From positions 1 to 64,000 of the forward strand of contig NZ_BCXG01000018.1 in assembly GCF_001894985.1 (NCBI RefSeq): a stretch of 64,000 nt of DNA, given 5' to 3'. The DNA is from Rhodococcus tukisamuensis NBRC 100609. Its GTDB lineage: Bacteria; Actinomycetota; Actinomycetes; Mycobacteriales; Mycobacteriaceae. Every line of letters starts with the position of its first letter. Positions within the stretch are counted from its first letter, which is position 1. Positions 52,686 to 61,741 of the stretch are shown here, piece after piece. The translations under genes were made by a program, and so were the position numbers. A model generated the notes under the pieces. It searched no databases. It was given only the letters and a program-made list of their open reading frames with translations, and had not been told where the DNA came from.

Positions 52686-53698
52686 TGAGCTATGCGGCCG
52701 ACAGCGCGCCAGCGGTGCTCCAGAACCGGGCCGACTGGCCACGTCTGTATCGGCGGGCTCCCATCGACCGTCCGCCCTGTGGCCTCGACGGCGACCCCAC
52801 GCAACTGCAACGGTGGATCGACCGCCTCACCCCACTGGAAACACCGGACATCGCACGGATCGAGGCGGCCATGCTCGAGGTCATTGCCGTCAATACCGAC
52901 CGTGGTGGCGGCGCTCGGCGCTGGCTCGGCATCGACGGTCCACCGATGGCCGGCAAGACGCATGCGACTGCCACAGCGATGCTGCGAGTCCACGACCATC
53001 TACTCAAGTCGCCACCCCCACCGATCGCGAGAGGCGTTCGAGCTGAGCACATTCCGGTGGTTTATGTCTCGGATCAGGGGGCGAGCTGGTCACGACTGAT
53101 GCGCTCGATCGCCGGATTCGTGGGCTTGCCGCAATCGAAGTCCGAAACCGGACCCGACATCCTCACACGGCTGCGAGAGGTCCTTCCCCTCCTGGGTACC
53201 CGACTGATCGTTGTCGACGACGCACACATGCTGCGCAGGGTGGGCGCGGCGCGTGACCTGACCGACTCGCTCAAACTCACCCTCGACGCACTGCCTGTCA
53301 GCTTCGTCTATGTCGGCGCCGGCCTGCACGACAGCGCCCTCCTCCGCCGAACAGACTCCGCCGGCGGCGGATACTCTGCGGCCCAGCAGATGGCTGGCCG
53401 AATGAATCGCTGCGCACTCAATTCCTTCGACCCCACAGTCGACGCGGACATCAACCGCTGGCACCGGCGGCTGCATCCATTGATAAAACGCCTCGAACAG
53501 ATCAAAGGCTTCGACTCCACCGAGTTGCGCAGTAGTGAATTCAGCCATCGCCTATTCCACATCGCCGACGGCCTCACCGGCGCATCGATCGACCTCCTCA
53601 AGGACTGCAGCAAGAAGGCCATCGGAAAGAAGCGAAGCCCGCAGATCTCCGACCTTGACGGCCTCGAAGCACTCGCCATCGAAGGAGCACACCCATGA
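52682..53698 (+). CDS. tnsC: TnsC/TniB-type AAA+ ATPase
   Basis: The 338-residue protein has a P-loop GPPMAGKTH (residues 86-94) and Walker B LIVVDDAHML with D178/D179. The remaining AAA+ fold ends in a helical C-terminus. TnsC/TniB polymerises on target DNA marked by TniQ/TnsD and recruits TnsB. The gene overlaps both neighbours by ATGA, which fixes its start and shows tight translational coupling. Confidence 0.9.
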   Translation: MMSYAADSAPAVLQNRADWPRLYRRAPIDRPPCGLDGDPTQLQRWIDRLTPLETPDIARIEAAMLEVIAVNTDRGGGARRWLGIDGPPMAGKTHATATAMLRVHDHLLKSPPPPIARGVRAEHIPVVYVSDQGASWSRLMRSIAGFVGLPQSKSETGPDILTRLREVLPLLGTRLIVVDDAHMLRRVGAARDLTDSLKLTLDALPVSFVYVGAGLHDSALLRRTDSAGGGYSAAQQMAGRMNRCALNSFDPTVDADINRWHRRLHPLIKRLEQIKGFDSTELRSSEFSHRLFHIADGLTGASIDLLKDCSKKAIGKKRSPQISDLDGLEALAIEGAHP

Positions 53699-56283
53699 TT
53701 CCGATCGTTGCCGACCCGAACGAGGGCGAATCGCTCGACTCCTGGCTCGAGTACCTCGCCGACCTGAATCACTGTCGGCCTCGGGACATCTCAGGGAGAA
53801 TCGACAAGAACCCCAGCCAAAGTGCCTGTCTTAGCAATGTCGCAGACGGCCCAGTTCTGACACTACTGTCGGCCACCACCGGGATACCAACATCCACTCT
53901 CGAACGATGCACCACACAGGTCTACGAACAGTTCGGCCTCCGCACCTCCGTCCGCGCCTACCAAGGATCGGGGACCTGGTTCATGCGAAACGACAGCGGC
54001 TACTGCCCCACCTGCCTTCGCGAAGACGACCTACGGTGGCAACTGTCCTGGCATGTTCGATGGACATCTGTCTGCACGCGTCACCTCACAGTGATCTGCG
54101 ACGCGTGTCCGCATTGCGGAGGCCGGATACGGGCCACCACGATCGCCCATCCTCGCCGTACCTCGTCACCCCGTTCGAACTGGCGAGCCAAGCAGTGCCC
54201 CTACGGATGCTCGACCGAGACACTTGCCCAAGCCGACGTCACCGTTGTGGACGAAGGTTCGGAAGCAGTTCGCGGCCAACAATGGATCAACAAGGTCATC
54301 AAGGACGGAGAGGCAACCTGCGCGTACACGCAGGGCCGCCGCGTAAGCGCCCAGACGGTATTCGCCGATCTCGCCGTCCTCACCCGGCATGCGTTGTATG
54401 CCCTGACGCCGAAGGGAAAACTAGCTGGGACCGAGAGCGATGAGACCGAGGCAACCAGATCGAATTCTCGACTGTTGAGATTCGTCACCAGTGCCGACTT
54501 CCTGGAAGCCCGCGTGATGGCAATGGAGGTTCTTCACGAGCCGGACAGTCACCACTCCTGGCTCACTCGCGACCGAGTAAACAGGATCATCCAACGCGAC
54601 GGACGTGGACAACGACTCCGCATCTCCGCTCCTCTGAGACGCACCCTCGGGCTACACAGCCACCTACCCACGTACGTCAGTACGCAACCAGAACGCGACG
54701 CAATCGGACGGCTACGAACCCAACATGCCACCATCGGAGTTGAGTACCTCGTCGAGTCAGCAATCGACCAGATGAACCTGTCCGCCTCCTTGTGGCCGAC
54801 AGTGCGAGTTCAAGCCCCGAAACTCCCACCCCGCATCGAACGCAGCTTCGCGATCACCGGACCGATCCTGCTCGCGGGTCTCGGCCGACACCCGCACTGG
54901 TCAAGACTGGCGCGAGAGTTTGGGCTCGACGCTGACGAGCCAACCCTGCGCAGAACCATGGCTCAGCTCATCACGAATGAATGCGGAAGCGACGCGCTCG
55001 ACTACCTTCTTGAGCTCCATGCACACCTGGGCGCCTATCCACCGCCGATCGACTACCGCAGGCGCCGACGATTGTTCCCCAACCCCACCGGCATTTCCGG
55101 CAACCGAGCCCGGTCCCTCGCTCGGTCCGCCGACGCGTACCTCACCCATGCCTTTCGATGGAAGATCGACAGGTACATCTGGCAACTGCTCACCGGCAAC
55201 GATCCCTTCGTCACAAATGGAGTTGCTCTCCTTCACGGGCCGGCTGCGTATGCGTACCGGAAGTTTGTCCACACCATGCAGGATCCGCTACGAGCACATG
55301 CCGGGGAAGTCGCACAACGACTCCTACTGCGGCATCGCATTGGAGAGCCAGTGACGTACCAGCCTCGTTGGGACCATCAACAGCGCTGCTGGTCACCAGA
55401 AGGCCACTGCGACCACTACTTACCGGATACCGGACGCAACGACCTTCGACGAAGCAGCCTGTCCCTTGCCGCGGCTGTCTCCACGGCAGGCGATGCCGAA
55501 GAACTGGTACACCTCGCGCTCGCGGGCGAGCCCATCCTTGCCCGCAGACTCACGAGGTTCATCGACACCGCACACTTGCCGGATCTCAAGTCCGCAGGCG
55601 ATGTATTGGGGGTGCAGCCGCTTCAGGTCACAAAGGAGCGCTCGTACTTGGCGGATGGCCTTGGTGATGATCTCTACACTGCAACGCTCCCGAAGATGCT
55701 GTCGTCAGCTGGATCCGAACTCCTCGACCTTGCTCGCCCCCACCGCGACCGCCTTCGTGAGATCGGACGAGACGCACCTGGCCGGCGCGACCCAGCCGAC
55801 GGCCCGAACAGTGCTGTAGACGAAGCGCAGTACCAGCGAAAAACCCGCCGCCGCTACCGACCCACCGCCAACGGCATACCCGAACAGCATTGCCCCATAC
55901 CAGATTCCCTGCCTGACAACGAGATCACCGCACTCATGCGCCAATACCCGATGCTCAGCACTGCAGGAGTCCGAAGACTACTTCGCCCACGTGATCCGGC
56001 ACCGAAATCACTTGCCGACCAGGGAACTGTCATCAATTTTCAGTTCGGGCATGCCCTGTACTATCCGGCGTTCCAGTTCGACACCCGCACCCGCTACGTT
56101 CGCCCTGTCGTCGGAGAGATCAACGAACACTTCGGCACGTCCACCGGTCCACTCGCCGTAGCCCGCTGGTGGTTCGCGACGCAAGTCACAGAAACCGACG
56201 GGAGATCACCGGCGGAACTCGCGATCGAAGGCTCTCACGACGACGCTCTCCGACGGGCATGCCGGATGCACGACGACTGCTAG
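53695..56283 (+). CDS. tniQ: TniQ/TnsD-like target-selection protein with C-terminal antitoxin-like domain
   Basis: This 862-residue protein starts with a TniQ domain. A zinc-binding stretch holds YCPTC (C104, C107), CTRH (C127, H130) and CDACPHC (C135-C141). The middle ~500 residues are a long helical TnsD-type extension, expected to bind the attachment site. Unusually, residues ~783-858 (YYPAFQFD, RPVVGEINEHFG, ARWWFATQVTETDGRSPAELA) match the MbcA/ParS antitoxin domain also seen in the protein at 48450-49196. The gene ends ~245 bases before dnaB, which suggests that this protein directs insertion there. Confidence 0.82.
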   Translation: MIPIVADPNEGESLDSWLEYLADLNHCRPRDISGRIDKNPSQSACLSNVADGPVLTLLSATTGIPTSTLERCTTQVYEQFGLRTSVRAYQGSGTWFMRNDSGYCPTCLREDDLRWQLSWHVRWTSVCTRHLTVICDACPHCGGRIRATTIAHPRRTSSPRSNWRAKQCPYGCSTETLAQADVTVVDEGSEAVRGQQWINKVIKDGEATCAYTQGRRVSAQTVFADLAVLTRHALYALTPKGKLAGTESDETEATRSNSRLLRFVTSADFLEARVMAMEVLHEPDSHHSWLTRDRVNRIIQRDGRGQRLRISAPLRRTLGLHSHLPTYVSTQPERDAIGRLRTQHATIGVEYLVESAIDQMNLSASLWPTVRVQAPKLPPRIERSFAITGPILLAGLGRHPHWSRLAREFGLDADEPTLRRTMAQLITNECGSDALDYLLELHAHLGAYPPPIDYRRRRRLFPNPTGISGNRARSLARSADAYLTHAFRWKIDRYIWQLLTGNDPFVTNGVALLHGPAAYAYRKFVHTMQDPLRAHAGEVAQRLLLRHRIGEPVTYQPRWDHQQRCWSPEGHCDHYLPDTGRNDLRRSSLSLAAAVSTAGDAEELVHLALAGEPILARRLTRFIDTAHLPDLKSAGDVLGVQPLQVTKERSYLADGLGDDLYTATLPKMLSSAGSELLDLARPHRDRLREIGRDAPGRRDPADGPNSAVDEAQYQRKTRRRYRPTANGIPEQHCPIPDSLPDNEITALMRQYPMLSTAGVRRLLRPRDPAPKSLADQGTVINFQFGHALYYPAFQFDTRTRYVRPVVGEINEHFGTSTGPLAVARWWFATQVTETDGRSPAELAIEGSHDDALRRACRMHDDC

Positions 56284-56298
56284 GTCAAGTTCAGACCG

Positions 56299-56323
56299 GG
56301 CGGGCCGTGCTATGCGGCCCGCC
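56299..56323. terminator. hairpin after the tns operon
   Basis: GGCGGGCC (56299-56306) and GGCCCGCC (56316-56323) form an 8-bp GC stem with a 9-base loop, 15 bases after the tniQ stop. Confidence 0.7.
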
Positions 56324-56437
56324 GATGCGTGTTGAACACGCCTTCCACGTCCAGCCCGGGGTTGCAGCGCGTGCGGATCCACACGCGAGCTCTCGTCGAC
56401 CCGCGAACTGAACCCACGACTTGTCACATGACGGCAG

Positions 56438-56504
56438 TCTCAACAATCCGTCAAATGTCCGATTTTTGTCTCAACATCTCAACATGTCCGATTTTTGTCT
56501 CAAG
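56438..56504. repeat. Tn7-like right-end repeats (TnsB-site-like)
   Basis: ATGTCCGATTTTTGTCTCAA occurs exactly at 56455-56474 and 56484-56503, 29 bp apart. A partial copy (TCTCAAC at 56438-56444) precedes them. The AT-rich core is striking in this high-GC setting. The last copy is 24 bases from the dnaB stop codon. Short direct repeats at a fixed spacing next to tns genes are the expected TnsB-binding sites of a transposon end. Confidence 0.7.
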
Positions 56505-56527
56505 TTTCGGTGTCTGCGGCAACTCGC

Positions 56528-57919
56528 TCAGCCCCGCGCCATGTCCACGAACCGCGAGTAGTGAAGCTGGTGTGCCACAGTGATTGTCGCGGTGGGACCA
56601 CCACGGTGCTTGCCGAGGATGATGTCCGCCTCGCCGCCGCGCGGGTCGTCCCGCTCGAAGGCGTCGGGCCGGTGCAGGAGCATGACCATGTCGGCGTCCT
56701 GCTCGAGCGAGCCGGACTCACGGAGGTCGGAGACCTGGGGGCGCTTGTCCGTCCGCTGTTCCGGACCACGGTTGAGCTGACAGATCGCCACCACGGGGAC
56801 CTCGAGTTCCTTCGCCAGCAGCTTCAGCGAACGGGAGAACTCCGAGACCTCCTGCTGGCGGGACTCGACCTTCTTGCCCGACGTCATCAGCTGCAGGTAG
56901 TCGAGGACCACCAGCTTGATGTCGTGCTTCTGCTTGAGCCGGCGGGCCTTCGCCCGGATCTCCATCATTGTCAGGTTGGGGGAGTCGTCGATGAACATCG
57001 GCGCCTCGCTGATCTCGCTCATCCGCCGTGCCAGCTTGGTCCAGTCCTCGTCGGTCATCTTTCCCGACTTCATGTCCGACAGCTTGATCTTCGCCTCGGC
57101 CGAGAGCAGTCGCATGACGATCTCGGTCTTGCCCATCTCGAGCGAGAAGATGACGCTGGGCATCCCGTGCTTGATCGAGCAGGACCGCATGAAGTCCATG
57201 CCGATGGTCGACTTACCGACACCGGGCCGCGCCGCCACGATGATCATCTGCCCGGGGTGCAGCCCGTTGGTGATCTCGTCTAGCTCGCTGAAGCCGGTCG
57301 GCACGCCCAGCGAGATGCCGCCGCGGGTGGCGATGGAGTCGATCTCGTCCATCGTCGGCTGGAGCAGCTCCTCGAGCGGCACGAAGTCGTCGGAGGTGCG
57401 GCGCTCGGTGACCTCGTAGACCTCGGCCTGGGCCCGGTCCACCACCTCGGCCACGTCCTGGCCCTCGGAGCCCGCGTAGCCGAACTGCACGATGCGGGTG
57501 CCGGCCTCGACCAGCCGGCGCAGGATCGACTTCTCCGCGACGATCTCCGCGTAGTAGCCGGCGTTGGCGGCGGTGGGCACGGTCTGGGTCAGCGTCACCA
57601 GGTACGGCGCACCGCCCACCCTGCGCAGCTCGCCGCGACGCTCCAGCTCTGCCGAGACGGTCACCGGGTCCGCCGGCTCACCGCGGGAGTACAGGTCCAG
57701 GATCGCGTCGTAGACGTTCTGGTGGGCGGGCCGGTAGAAGTCGCCGGGCCGGAGCCGCTCCAGGACGTCCGCGATGGCGTCCTTGCTCAGCAGCATGCCG
57801 CCGAGCACCGACATCTCGGCCGCCATGTCCTGCGGGGGCTGACGACCGAAGTCTTCACCCGGCGCCGGTTCCTGCGGTCCCGAATAGTCCGAGTGTCCAC
57901 GATCATCGACAACCGCCAC
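56528..57919 (-). CDS. dnaB: replicative DNA helicase
   Basis: The 463-residue hexameric helicase has an N-terminal DnaG-binding domain (AAEMSVLGGMLLSKDAIADVL), a P-loop AARPGVGKST, Walker B LVVLDYLQLM, and the C-terminal HYSRFVDMARG end. There is no intein. It unwinds DNA ahead of the replication fork and is essential. In M. tuberculosis it lies in the same neighbourhood after rplI. Here the stop codon is followed within ~25 bases by transposon-end repeats, so the insertion left the gene complete. DnaA boxes lie upstream. Confidence 0.97.
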   Translation of the reverse strand: MAVVDDRGHSDYSGPQEPAPGEDFGRQPPQDMAAEMSVLGGMLLSKDAIADVLERLRPGDFYRPAHQNVYDAILDLYSRGEPADPVTVSAELERRGELRRVGGAPYLVTLTQTVPTAANAGYYAEIVAEKSILRRLVEAGTRIVQFGYAGSEGQDVAEVVDRAQAEVYEVTERRTSDDFVPLEELLQPTMDEIDSIATRGGISLGVPTGFSELDEITNGLHPGQMIIVAARPGVGKSTIGMDFMRSCSIKHGMPSVIFSLEMGKTEIVMRLLSAEAKIKLSDMKSGKMTDEDWTKLARRMSEISEAPMFIDDSPNLTMMEIRAKARRLKQKHDIKLVVLDYLQLMTSGKKVESRQQEVSEFSRSLKLLAKELEVPVVAICQLNRGPEQRTDKRPQVSDLRESGSLEQDADMVMLLHRPDAFERDDPRGGEADIILGKHRGGPTATITVAHQLHYSRFVDMARG

Positions 57920-58069
57920 GGCGATACGCCCTTCCCCACAGTTCGGGCGCCGTCCGCAGCTGCTTCCGGATCACCCTGCACGCAATAGATACGCGCACCC
58001 ACCGACATCTGAATCCAGCCGGGTCCCGAGGGGTCCCGCACGGCCGTCGGCGGACGCGCCCGCTCGAGG

Positions 58070-58123
58070 TTATGCACAGACCAGCCCGGGGACAACACCG
58101 ACTGTGTGCACAGCTGTGGATAA
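58070..58123. promoter_or_regulatory. DnaA boxes upstream of dnaB
   Basis: TGTGGATAA (58115-58123) is the exact complement of the consensus DnaA box TTATCCACA. TTATGCACA (58070-58078) differs at one base. Similar ATGCACA/GTGCACA words occur between and after them. The cluster is in the dnaB upstream region. Confidence 0.55.
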
Positions 58124-58433
58124 ATTGTGGAATGCACAGGAACGGGTTGTTGATGCCCTGGGGACAACCTGAGGATAACGAGTATCACATCTCGGATCCC
58201 TGCAGGTAGCGGGCCGTTTTTTCGTTCACACCCCTGTGAATGGAAAGTCGTTCGGCGTGTCGCCGGGGACGAGCGGCCGGGCGTGGCGCCGACTTGAACC
58301 TTCTCACACATGATTTGGCACACAGTGACATATCACACAAACTGGACGCTCGTTTAGGTTGCCATCACAATCTCCTGGTCAGGCCCTGGAACCGGCTCCG
58401 CGGCACCCCAGGGGGCCGCGCCCTGGAGAAGAA

Positions 58434-58467
58434 AAGGGCCCCGCAGACCGGAGTCTGCGGGGCCCTT
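58434..58467 (-). terminator. terminator of the rpsF-ssb-rpsR-rplI operon
   Basis: Perfect 15-base arms (58434-58448 and 58453-58467) with a 4-base loop lie just past rplI. On the minus strand the stem is followed by TTTTCTTCTC, the U-rich tail of an intrinsic terminator. Confidence 0.9.
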
Positions 58468-58486
58468 CCTCGAGCGTGGGGTCGGA

Positions 58487-58942
58487 CTAGCCGGCGACCA
58501 CGTTCAGGTGGAACTTGGCAACGACGTCGGGGTGCAGGTTCACAACCACGGCGTGCTTGCCGGTCGCCTTGATGTGCGCCTTCGGCAGCTCGAGGCTGCG
58601 CTTGTCGACAACCGGGCCGCCGGCTGCCTTGATGGCGGCGGCAACGTCGGCGGCGGTGACCGAGCCGAACAGCTTGCCCGAGTCGCCGGCCGTCTTGACG
58701 GTCAGCGAGACACCCTCGAGGCCCTCGATCGCGGCCTTGATCTCCTTGGCGTGGTCGAGTCCGCGCACGGCGCGGGCTTCCTGCGCACGGCGGATGCCTT
58801 CGACCTGCTTCTCGGCGCCACGAGTGGCGACGATCGCGAGACCGCGGGGCAGCAGGTAGTTACGGCCGTAACCGTCCTTGACCTCGACGGTGTCGCCGGG
58901 GACACCGAGGTTGTCCACGTCTGCAGTGAGGATCAGCTTCAT
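58487..58942 (-). CDS. rplI: 50S ribosomal protein L9
   Basis: A 151-residue L9 with the conserved N-terminal domain ([40 protein letters not shown]), the long connecting helix, and the C-terminal RNA-binding domain ending FHLNVVAG. It binds 23S rRNA near the L1 stalk. ATG 58942 follows GGAAAGGGAAG. It is the last gene of the operon and lies 13 bases after rpsR. Confidence 0.97.
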   Translation of the reverse strand: MKLILTADVDNLGVPGDTVEVKDGYGRNYLLPRGLAIVATRGAEKQVEGIRRAQEARAVRGLDHAKEIKAAIEGLEGVSLTVKTAGDSGKLFGSVTAADVAAAIKAAGGPVVDKRSLELPKAHIKATGKHAVVVNLHPDVVAKFHLNVVAG

Positions 58943-58955
58943 GTCTTCCCTTTCC

Positions 58956-59198
58956 TTAGCGAGCCGTCGAGACGTAAGGAAGCAGTGCGACCTCACGCGA
59001 GTTCTTCACGGCAACTGCCACGTCCCGCTGGTGCTGGACGCAGTTGCCGGTGACACGCCGCGCGCGGATCTTGCCGCGGTCGCTGACGTACTTACGCAGC
59101 AGCGTCGTGTCCTTGTAGTTGATCAGCGTGTTCTTCTCTTTACAGAACGCGCAGACCTTTTTCTTCATCACCTTGTCGCGCAACGGCGGCTTCGGCAT
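58956..59198 (-). CDS. rpsR: 30S ribosomal protein S18
   Basis: An 80-residue S18 of the zinc-ligand type ([11 protein letters not shown] with CxxC, later GNCVQHQRD). [17 protein letters not shown] is the conserved rRNA-binding core. It pairs with S6 on the 30S platform. The N-terminus MPKPPLRDK is conserved in relatives, supporting ATG 59198. It lies between ssb and rplI. Confidence 0.97.
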   Translation of the reverse strand: MPKPPLRDKVMKKKVCAFCKEKNTLINYKDTTLLRKYVSDRGKIRARRVTGNCVQHQRDVAVAVKNSREVALLPYVSTAR

Positions 59199-59261
59199 TG
59201 GTCTTCTCCGTACTTCTCAATGTTCGTTCGCGTTCGAACCCACGCTCGCGAGGAGCTGAGA

Positions 59262-59786
59262 TCAGAACGGGGGTTCGTCGTTTCCACCACCGCCGCCGAA
59301 GGAGCCGGACGCCTGGGGCGCGCTGCCCCAGGGGTCGTCTCCACCGGTGTTGGCGGCCGGGCGGGAACCGCCCTGGCCACCCGAGGAGCCGCCGAACCCG
59401 CCTCCGCCGCCGCCACCACCGCGGTTGGCCTTGTTGACCTTCGCGGTTGCGTAGCGGAGCGAGGGGCCGATCTCGTCGACCTCGAGTTCCACGACAGTGC
59501 GCTTCTCGCCCTCACGGGTTTCGTAGGACCGCTGCTTGAGCCGGCCGCTGACGATCACCCGAGAACCGCGAGTCAGGGACTCGGCCACGTTCTCTGCTGC
59601 CTCGCGCCAGATGTTGCAGCGCAGGAACAGTGCCTCGCCGTCCTTCCATTCGTTGGAATTACGGTCGAAGGTGCGGGGTGTCGATGCGACGGTGAAGTTC
59701 GCAACGGCCGCGCCCGCGGGGGTGAATCGAAGCTCGGGATCAGCCGTCAAGTTTCCGATGACGGTGATCACGGTGTCGCCTGCCAT
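59262..59786 (-). CDS. ssb: single-stranded DNA-binding protein
   Basis: The 174-residue SSB has an OB-fold in residues 1-115 ([46 protein letters not shown]). A Gly-rich linker follows, then the acidic tip NDEPPF, which binds replication and repair proteins. It coats single-stranded DNA during replication. It lies between rpsF and rpsR. Confidence 0.97.
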   Translation of the reverse strand: MAGDTVITVIGNLTADPELRFTPAGAAVANFTVASTPRTFDRNSNEWKDGEALFLRCNIWREAAENVAESLTRGSRVIVSGRLKQRSYETREGEKRTVVELEVDEIGPSLRYATAKVNKANRGGGGGGGGFGGSSGGQGGSRPAANTGGDDPWGSAPQASGSFGGGGGNDEPPF

Positions 59787-59851
59787 GTGGCTCCTCCTGC
59801 AGTGGGTGGAATCTGACTTGCGTCGAGCCTATGACTCGACACAGACAGACG

Positions 59852-60139
59852 TCACTTGTTGTGGCGCAGAACCTTGGTGCGGAGCACCGACTCGTTCAGG
59901 CCGAGCTGGCGATCCAGCTCTGCAACAGTGGCCGGGGTGGCACTGATGTCGACAACCGCGTAGATGCCTTCGCTGTTCTTGGCGATCTCGTAGGCGAGAC
60001 GACGCTTTCCCCAGACGTCGACCTTGTCGACCTTGCCGCCTTCCTGGCGAACAACATTGAGGAACGTATCCAGCGACGGAGCGACGGTGCGCTCGTCCAG
60101 GCTGGGGTCAAGGATGACCATCAATTCGTAATGACGCAT
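59852..60139 (-). CDS. rpsF: 30S ribosomal protein S6
   Basis: A 95-residue S6 ([39 protein letters not shown]). It binds S18 and 16S rRNA. It is the first gene of the rpsF-ssb-rpsR-rplI operon. The 185 bases upstream, shared with the divergent GT87-type gene, must hold the promoter. Confidence 0.97.
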   Translation of the reverse strand: MRHYELMVILDPSLDERTVAPSLDTFLNVVRQEGGKVDKVDVWGKRRLAYEIAKNSEGIYAVVDISATPATVAELDRQLGLNESVLRTKVLRHNK

Positions 60140-60324
60140 AAGACCTCATCACCTCCTATGGACTAGTGAAACGGTCACGGGCTGTCCGTGACAGGAGGGT
60201 CGTTGCGTCAGCAACCTTTGCAGGGTACACGCCCCGGCCCTGACCTGGGAAATCGCCCGTTTCCCACGGAACCGCGACGGTCGGGTGCGGGAACCGCGGG
60301 CGACCGGCACCTACGCTGGCAGTC

Positions 60325-61728
60325 ATGGGCAGTCGGGGCCGGGCGATCACGACACCGGCGGTGGTGGCGATCACCCTCACCTGCCTGCTCACCCTGCTGC
60401 TCGCGTACCTGAACAAGGCACGCTGCGCGGGGGCGCCCTTCGAGAGCTCCGGGCGCAGCCTGGTCTTCGACCGGATCAAGGACAGCACCGTCTGCTACTC
60501 CGACATCCAGTTCCTCTGGCTCGACCGCGGCATCGACCAGCACCTGTTCCCGTACATCGGCGGCGCGATCACCGACGGCCAGCTGACCGGCGGCACCGTC
60601 GAGTACCCGGTGCTCAGCGGGCTGCTGATGTGGTTCGGCGGCATCGGCGCGAACACCGACGCCCAGTTCCTGATGCACTCCGCGCTGATCCTGCTGCCGT
60701 TCGGGCTGGCCACCGCCTGGATGCTCGGCCGGCTCGCCGGCTGGCCGGCGCTGCTGTGGGCGGCGAGCCCGCCGCTCGTGCTCTACGGCTTCCACAACTG
60801 GGAGCTGCCGGTGGTCGCGGCGTCGACCGCGGCCGTCTTCGTGGTGGCCCGGTACGAGCGGGTCCCGCTGCGGACCCGGGGGGTCGTCGCCGCGGTCCTG
60901 CTCGCGCTCGGCCTGTGCCTGAAGATCTACCCGGGCGCGTTCCTGCTCCCACTGATCGCGTACGTCTACACCGGCGGACGCGGCGGGCGCGAACTCCCGG
61001 TCACCGCGACGGGGCGCCGCGACCCGAGGGGTGCGCTGGCGGTGACCGCGGCGGCCGTCGGGACGGTGGTCGCGGTGAACCTGCCGTTCGCCCTGGCCGG
61101 CTACCAGGGCTGGCGCGCGTCGTTCACGTTCCAGTCCGTGCGCGAGGCCGACATCACCACCAACTCGATCTGGTACTGGGGACTGCGGCCGCTGTTCACC
61201 TCGACGGAGGGCCCGGACAGCACGTACGCGCAGGTGGTCTCCGTCGCGTCGCCCGCCCTGGTCCTCGCGGCCTTCGCCCTCGCCCTGTGGCTCGGGCACC
61301 GCCGCTACCGCCGCGACGGCACCTACCCGTGGGTCGCGGTGAGCGCCGCGATGCTGTGCGGGTTCATGGAACTGCACAAGGTGCACTCGCCGCAGTACAC
61401 GCTGTGGCTGCTCCCGTTCCTGGTACTGCTGCGGGTGCCCTGGTCGCTGGTCGGCGCCTACCTGGTCGCGGACCTGGCCGTCGGGATCGGGGTGTTCCGC
61501 TACTTCGACGCGCTCTACACCGGGACCGACGCGACGGCGCTCGAGTTCGTCGTGCAGGCCGGGGTGTGGGGGCGCGCGGCACTGCTGCTGGCGCTGTTCT
61601 TCCTGTTCCTGCGGGCGCCGCTGCGCCTCGAGCCCCCGCCGCCCGAGCCGGACGAGGCCGAGCCCCCGCCGCCGACCCCCGAGCGCGCCCCCGTGCCGGT
61701 CCGGGCGCTGGCCGCCGACCCGCGCTGA
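60325..61728 (+). CDS. GT87-type membrane glycosyltransferase
   Basis: A 467-residue protein with ~9-10 membrane segments. After the first helix an extracytoplasmic loop contains CYSDIQFLWLDRG, and EYPVLSGLLMWFGG follows. These match polyprenol-phosphate-mannose-dependent (GT-C, family 87) mannosyltransferases of mycolic-acid bacteria. The C-terminal ~60 residues are a Pro/Glu-rich cytoplasmic tail. It converges on a second, related gene at 61742, so the pair probably arose by an old duplication. A role in cell-envelope mannolipids is inferred from the family. Confidence 0.82.
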   Translation: MGSRGRAITTPAVVAITLTCLLTLLLAYLNKARCAGAPFESSGRSLVFDRIKDSTVCYSDIQFLWLDRGIDQHLFPYIGGAITDGQLTGGTVEYPVLSGLLMWFGGIGANTDAQFLMHSALILLPFGLATAWMLGRLAGWPALLWAASPPLVLYGFHNWELPVVAASTAAVFVVARYERVPLRTRGVVAAVLLALGLCLKIYPGAFLLPLIAYVYTGGRGGRELPVTATGRRDPRGALAVTAAAVGTVVAVNLPFALAGYQGWRASFTFQSVREADITTNSIWYWGLRPLFTSTEGPDSTYAQVVSVASPALVLAAFALALWLGHRRYRRDGTYPWVAVSAAMLCGFMELHKVHSPQYTLWLLPFLVLLRVPWSLVGAYLVADLAVGIGVFRYFDALYTGTDATALEFVVQAGVWGRAALLLALFFLFLRAPLRLEPPPPEPDEAEPPPPTPERAPVPVRALAADPR

Positions 61729-61741
61729 CGCCCCTCCGCCG

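Larger units (their letters stand above)
57920..58486. other. 567-bp region upstream of dnaB
   Basis: It holds the DnaA-box cluster (58070-58123) and the terminator of the ribosomal operon (58434-58467). No gene was found; the homologue of Rv0057 is absent. Confidence 0.7.

Noticed and set aside
36562-56283. CRISPR-associated (CAST) transposon
   Set aside because: No cas genes, no spacer-type repeat array and no crRNA-like repeat were seen; targeting by a TnsD-like protein explains the layout.
57920-58433. Chromosomal origin of replication
   Set aside because: There are only one perfect and a few partial DnaA boxes, no long AT-rich unwinding region, and no dnaA/dnaN nearby; a promoter-type DnaA site fits better.
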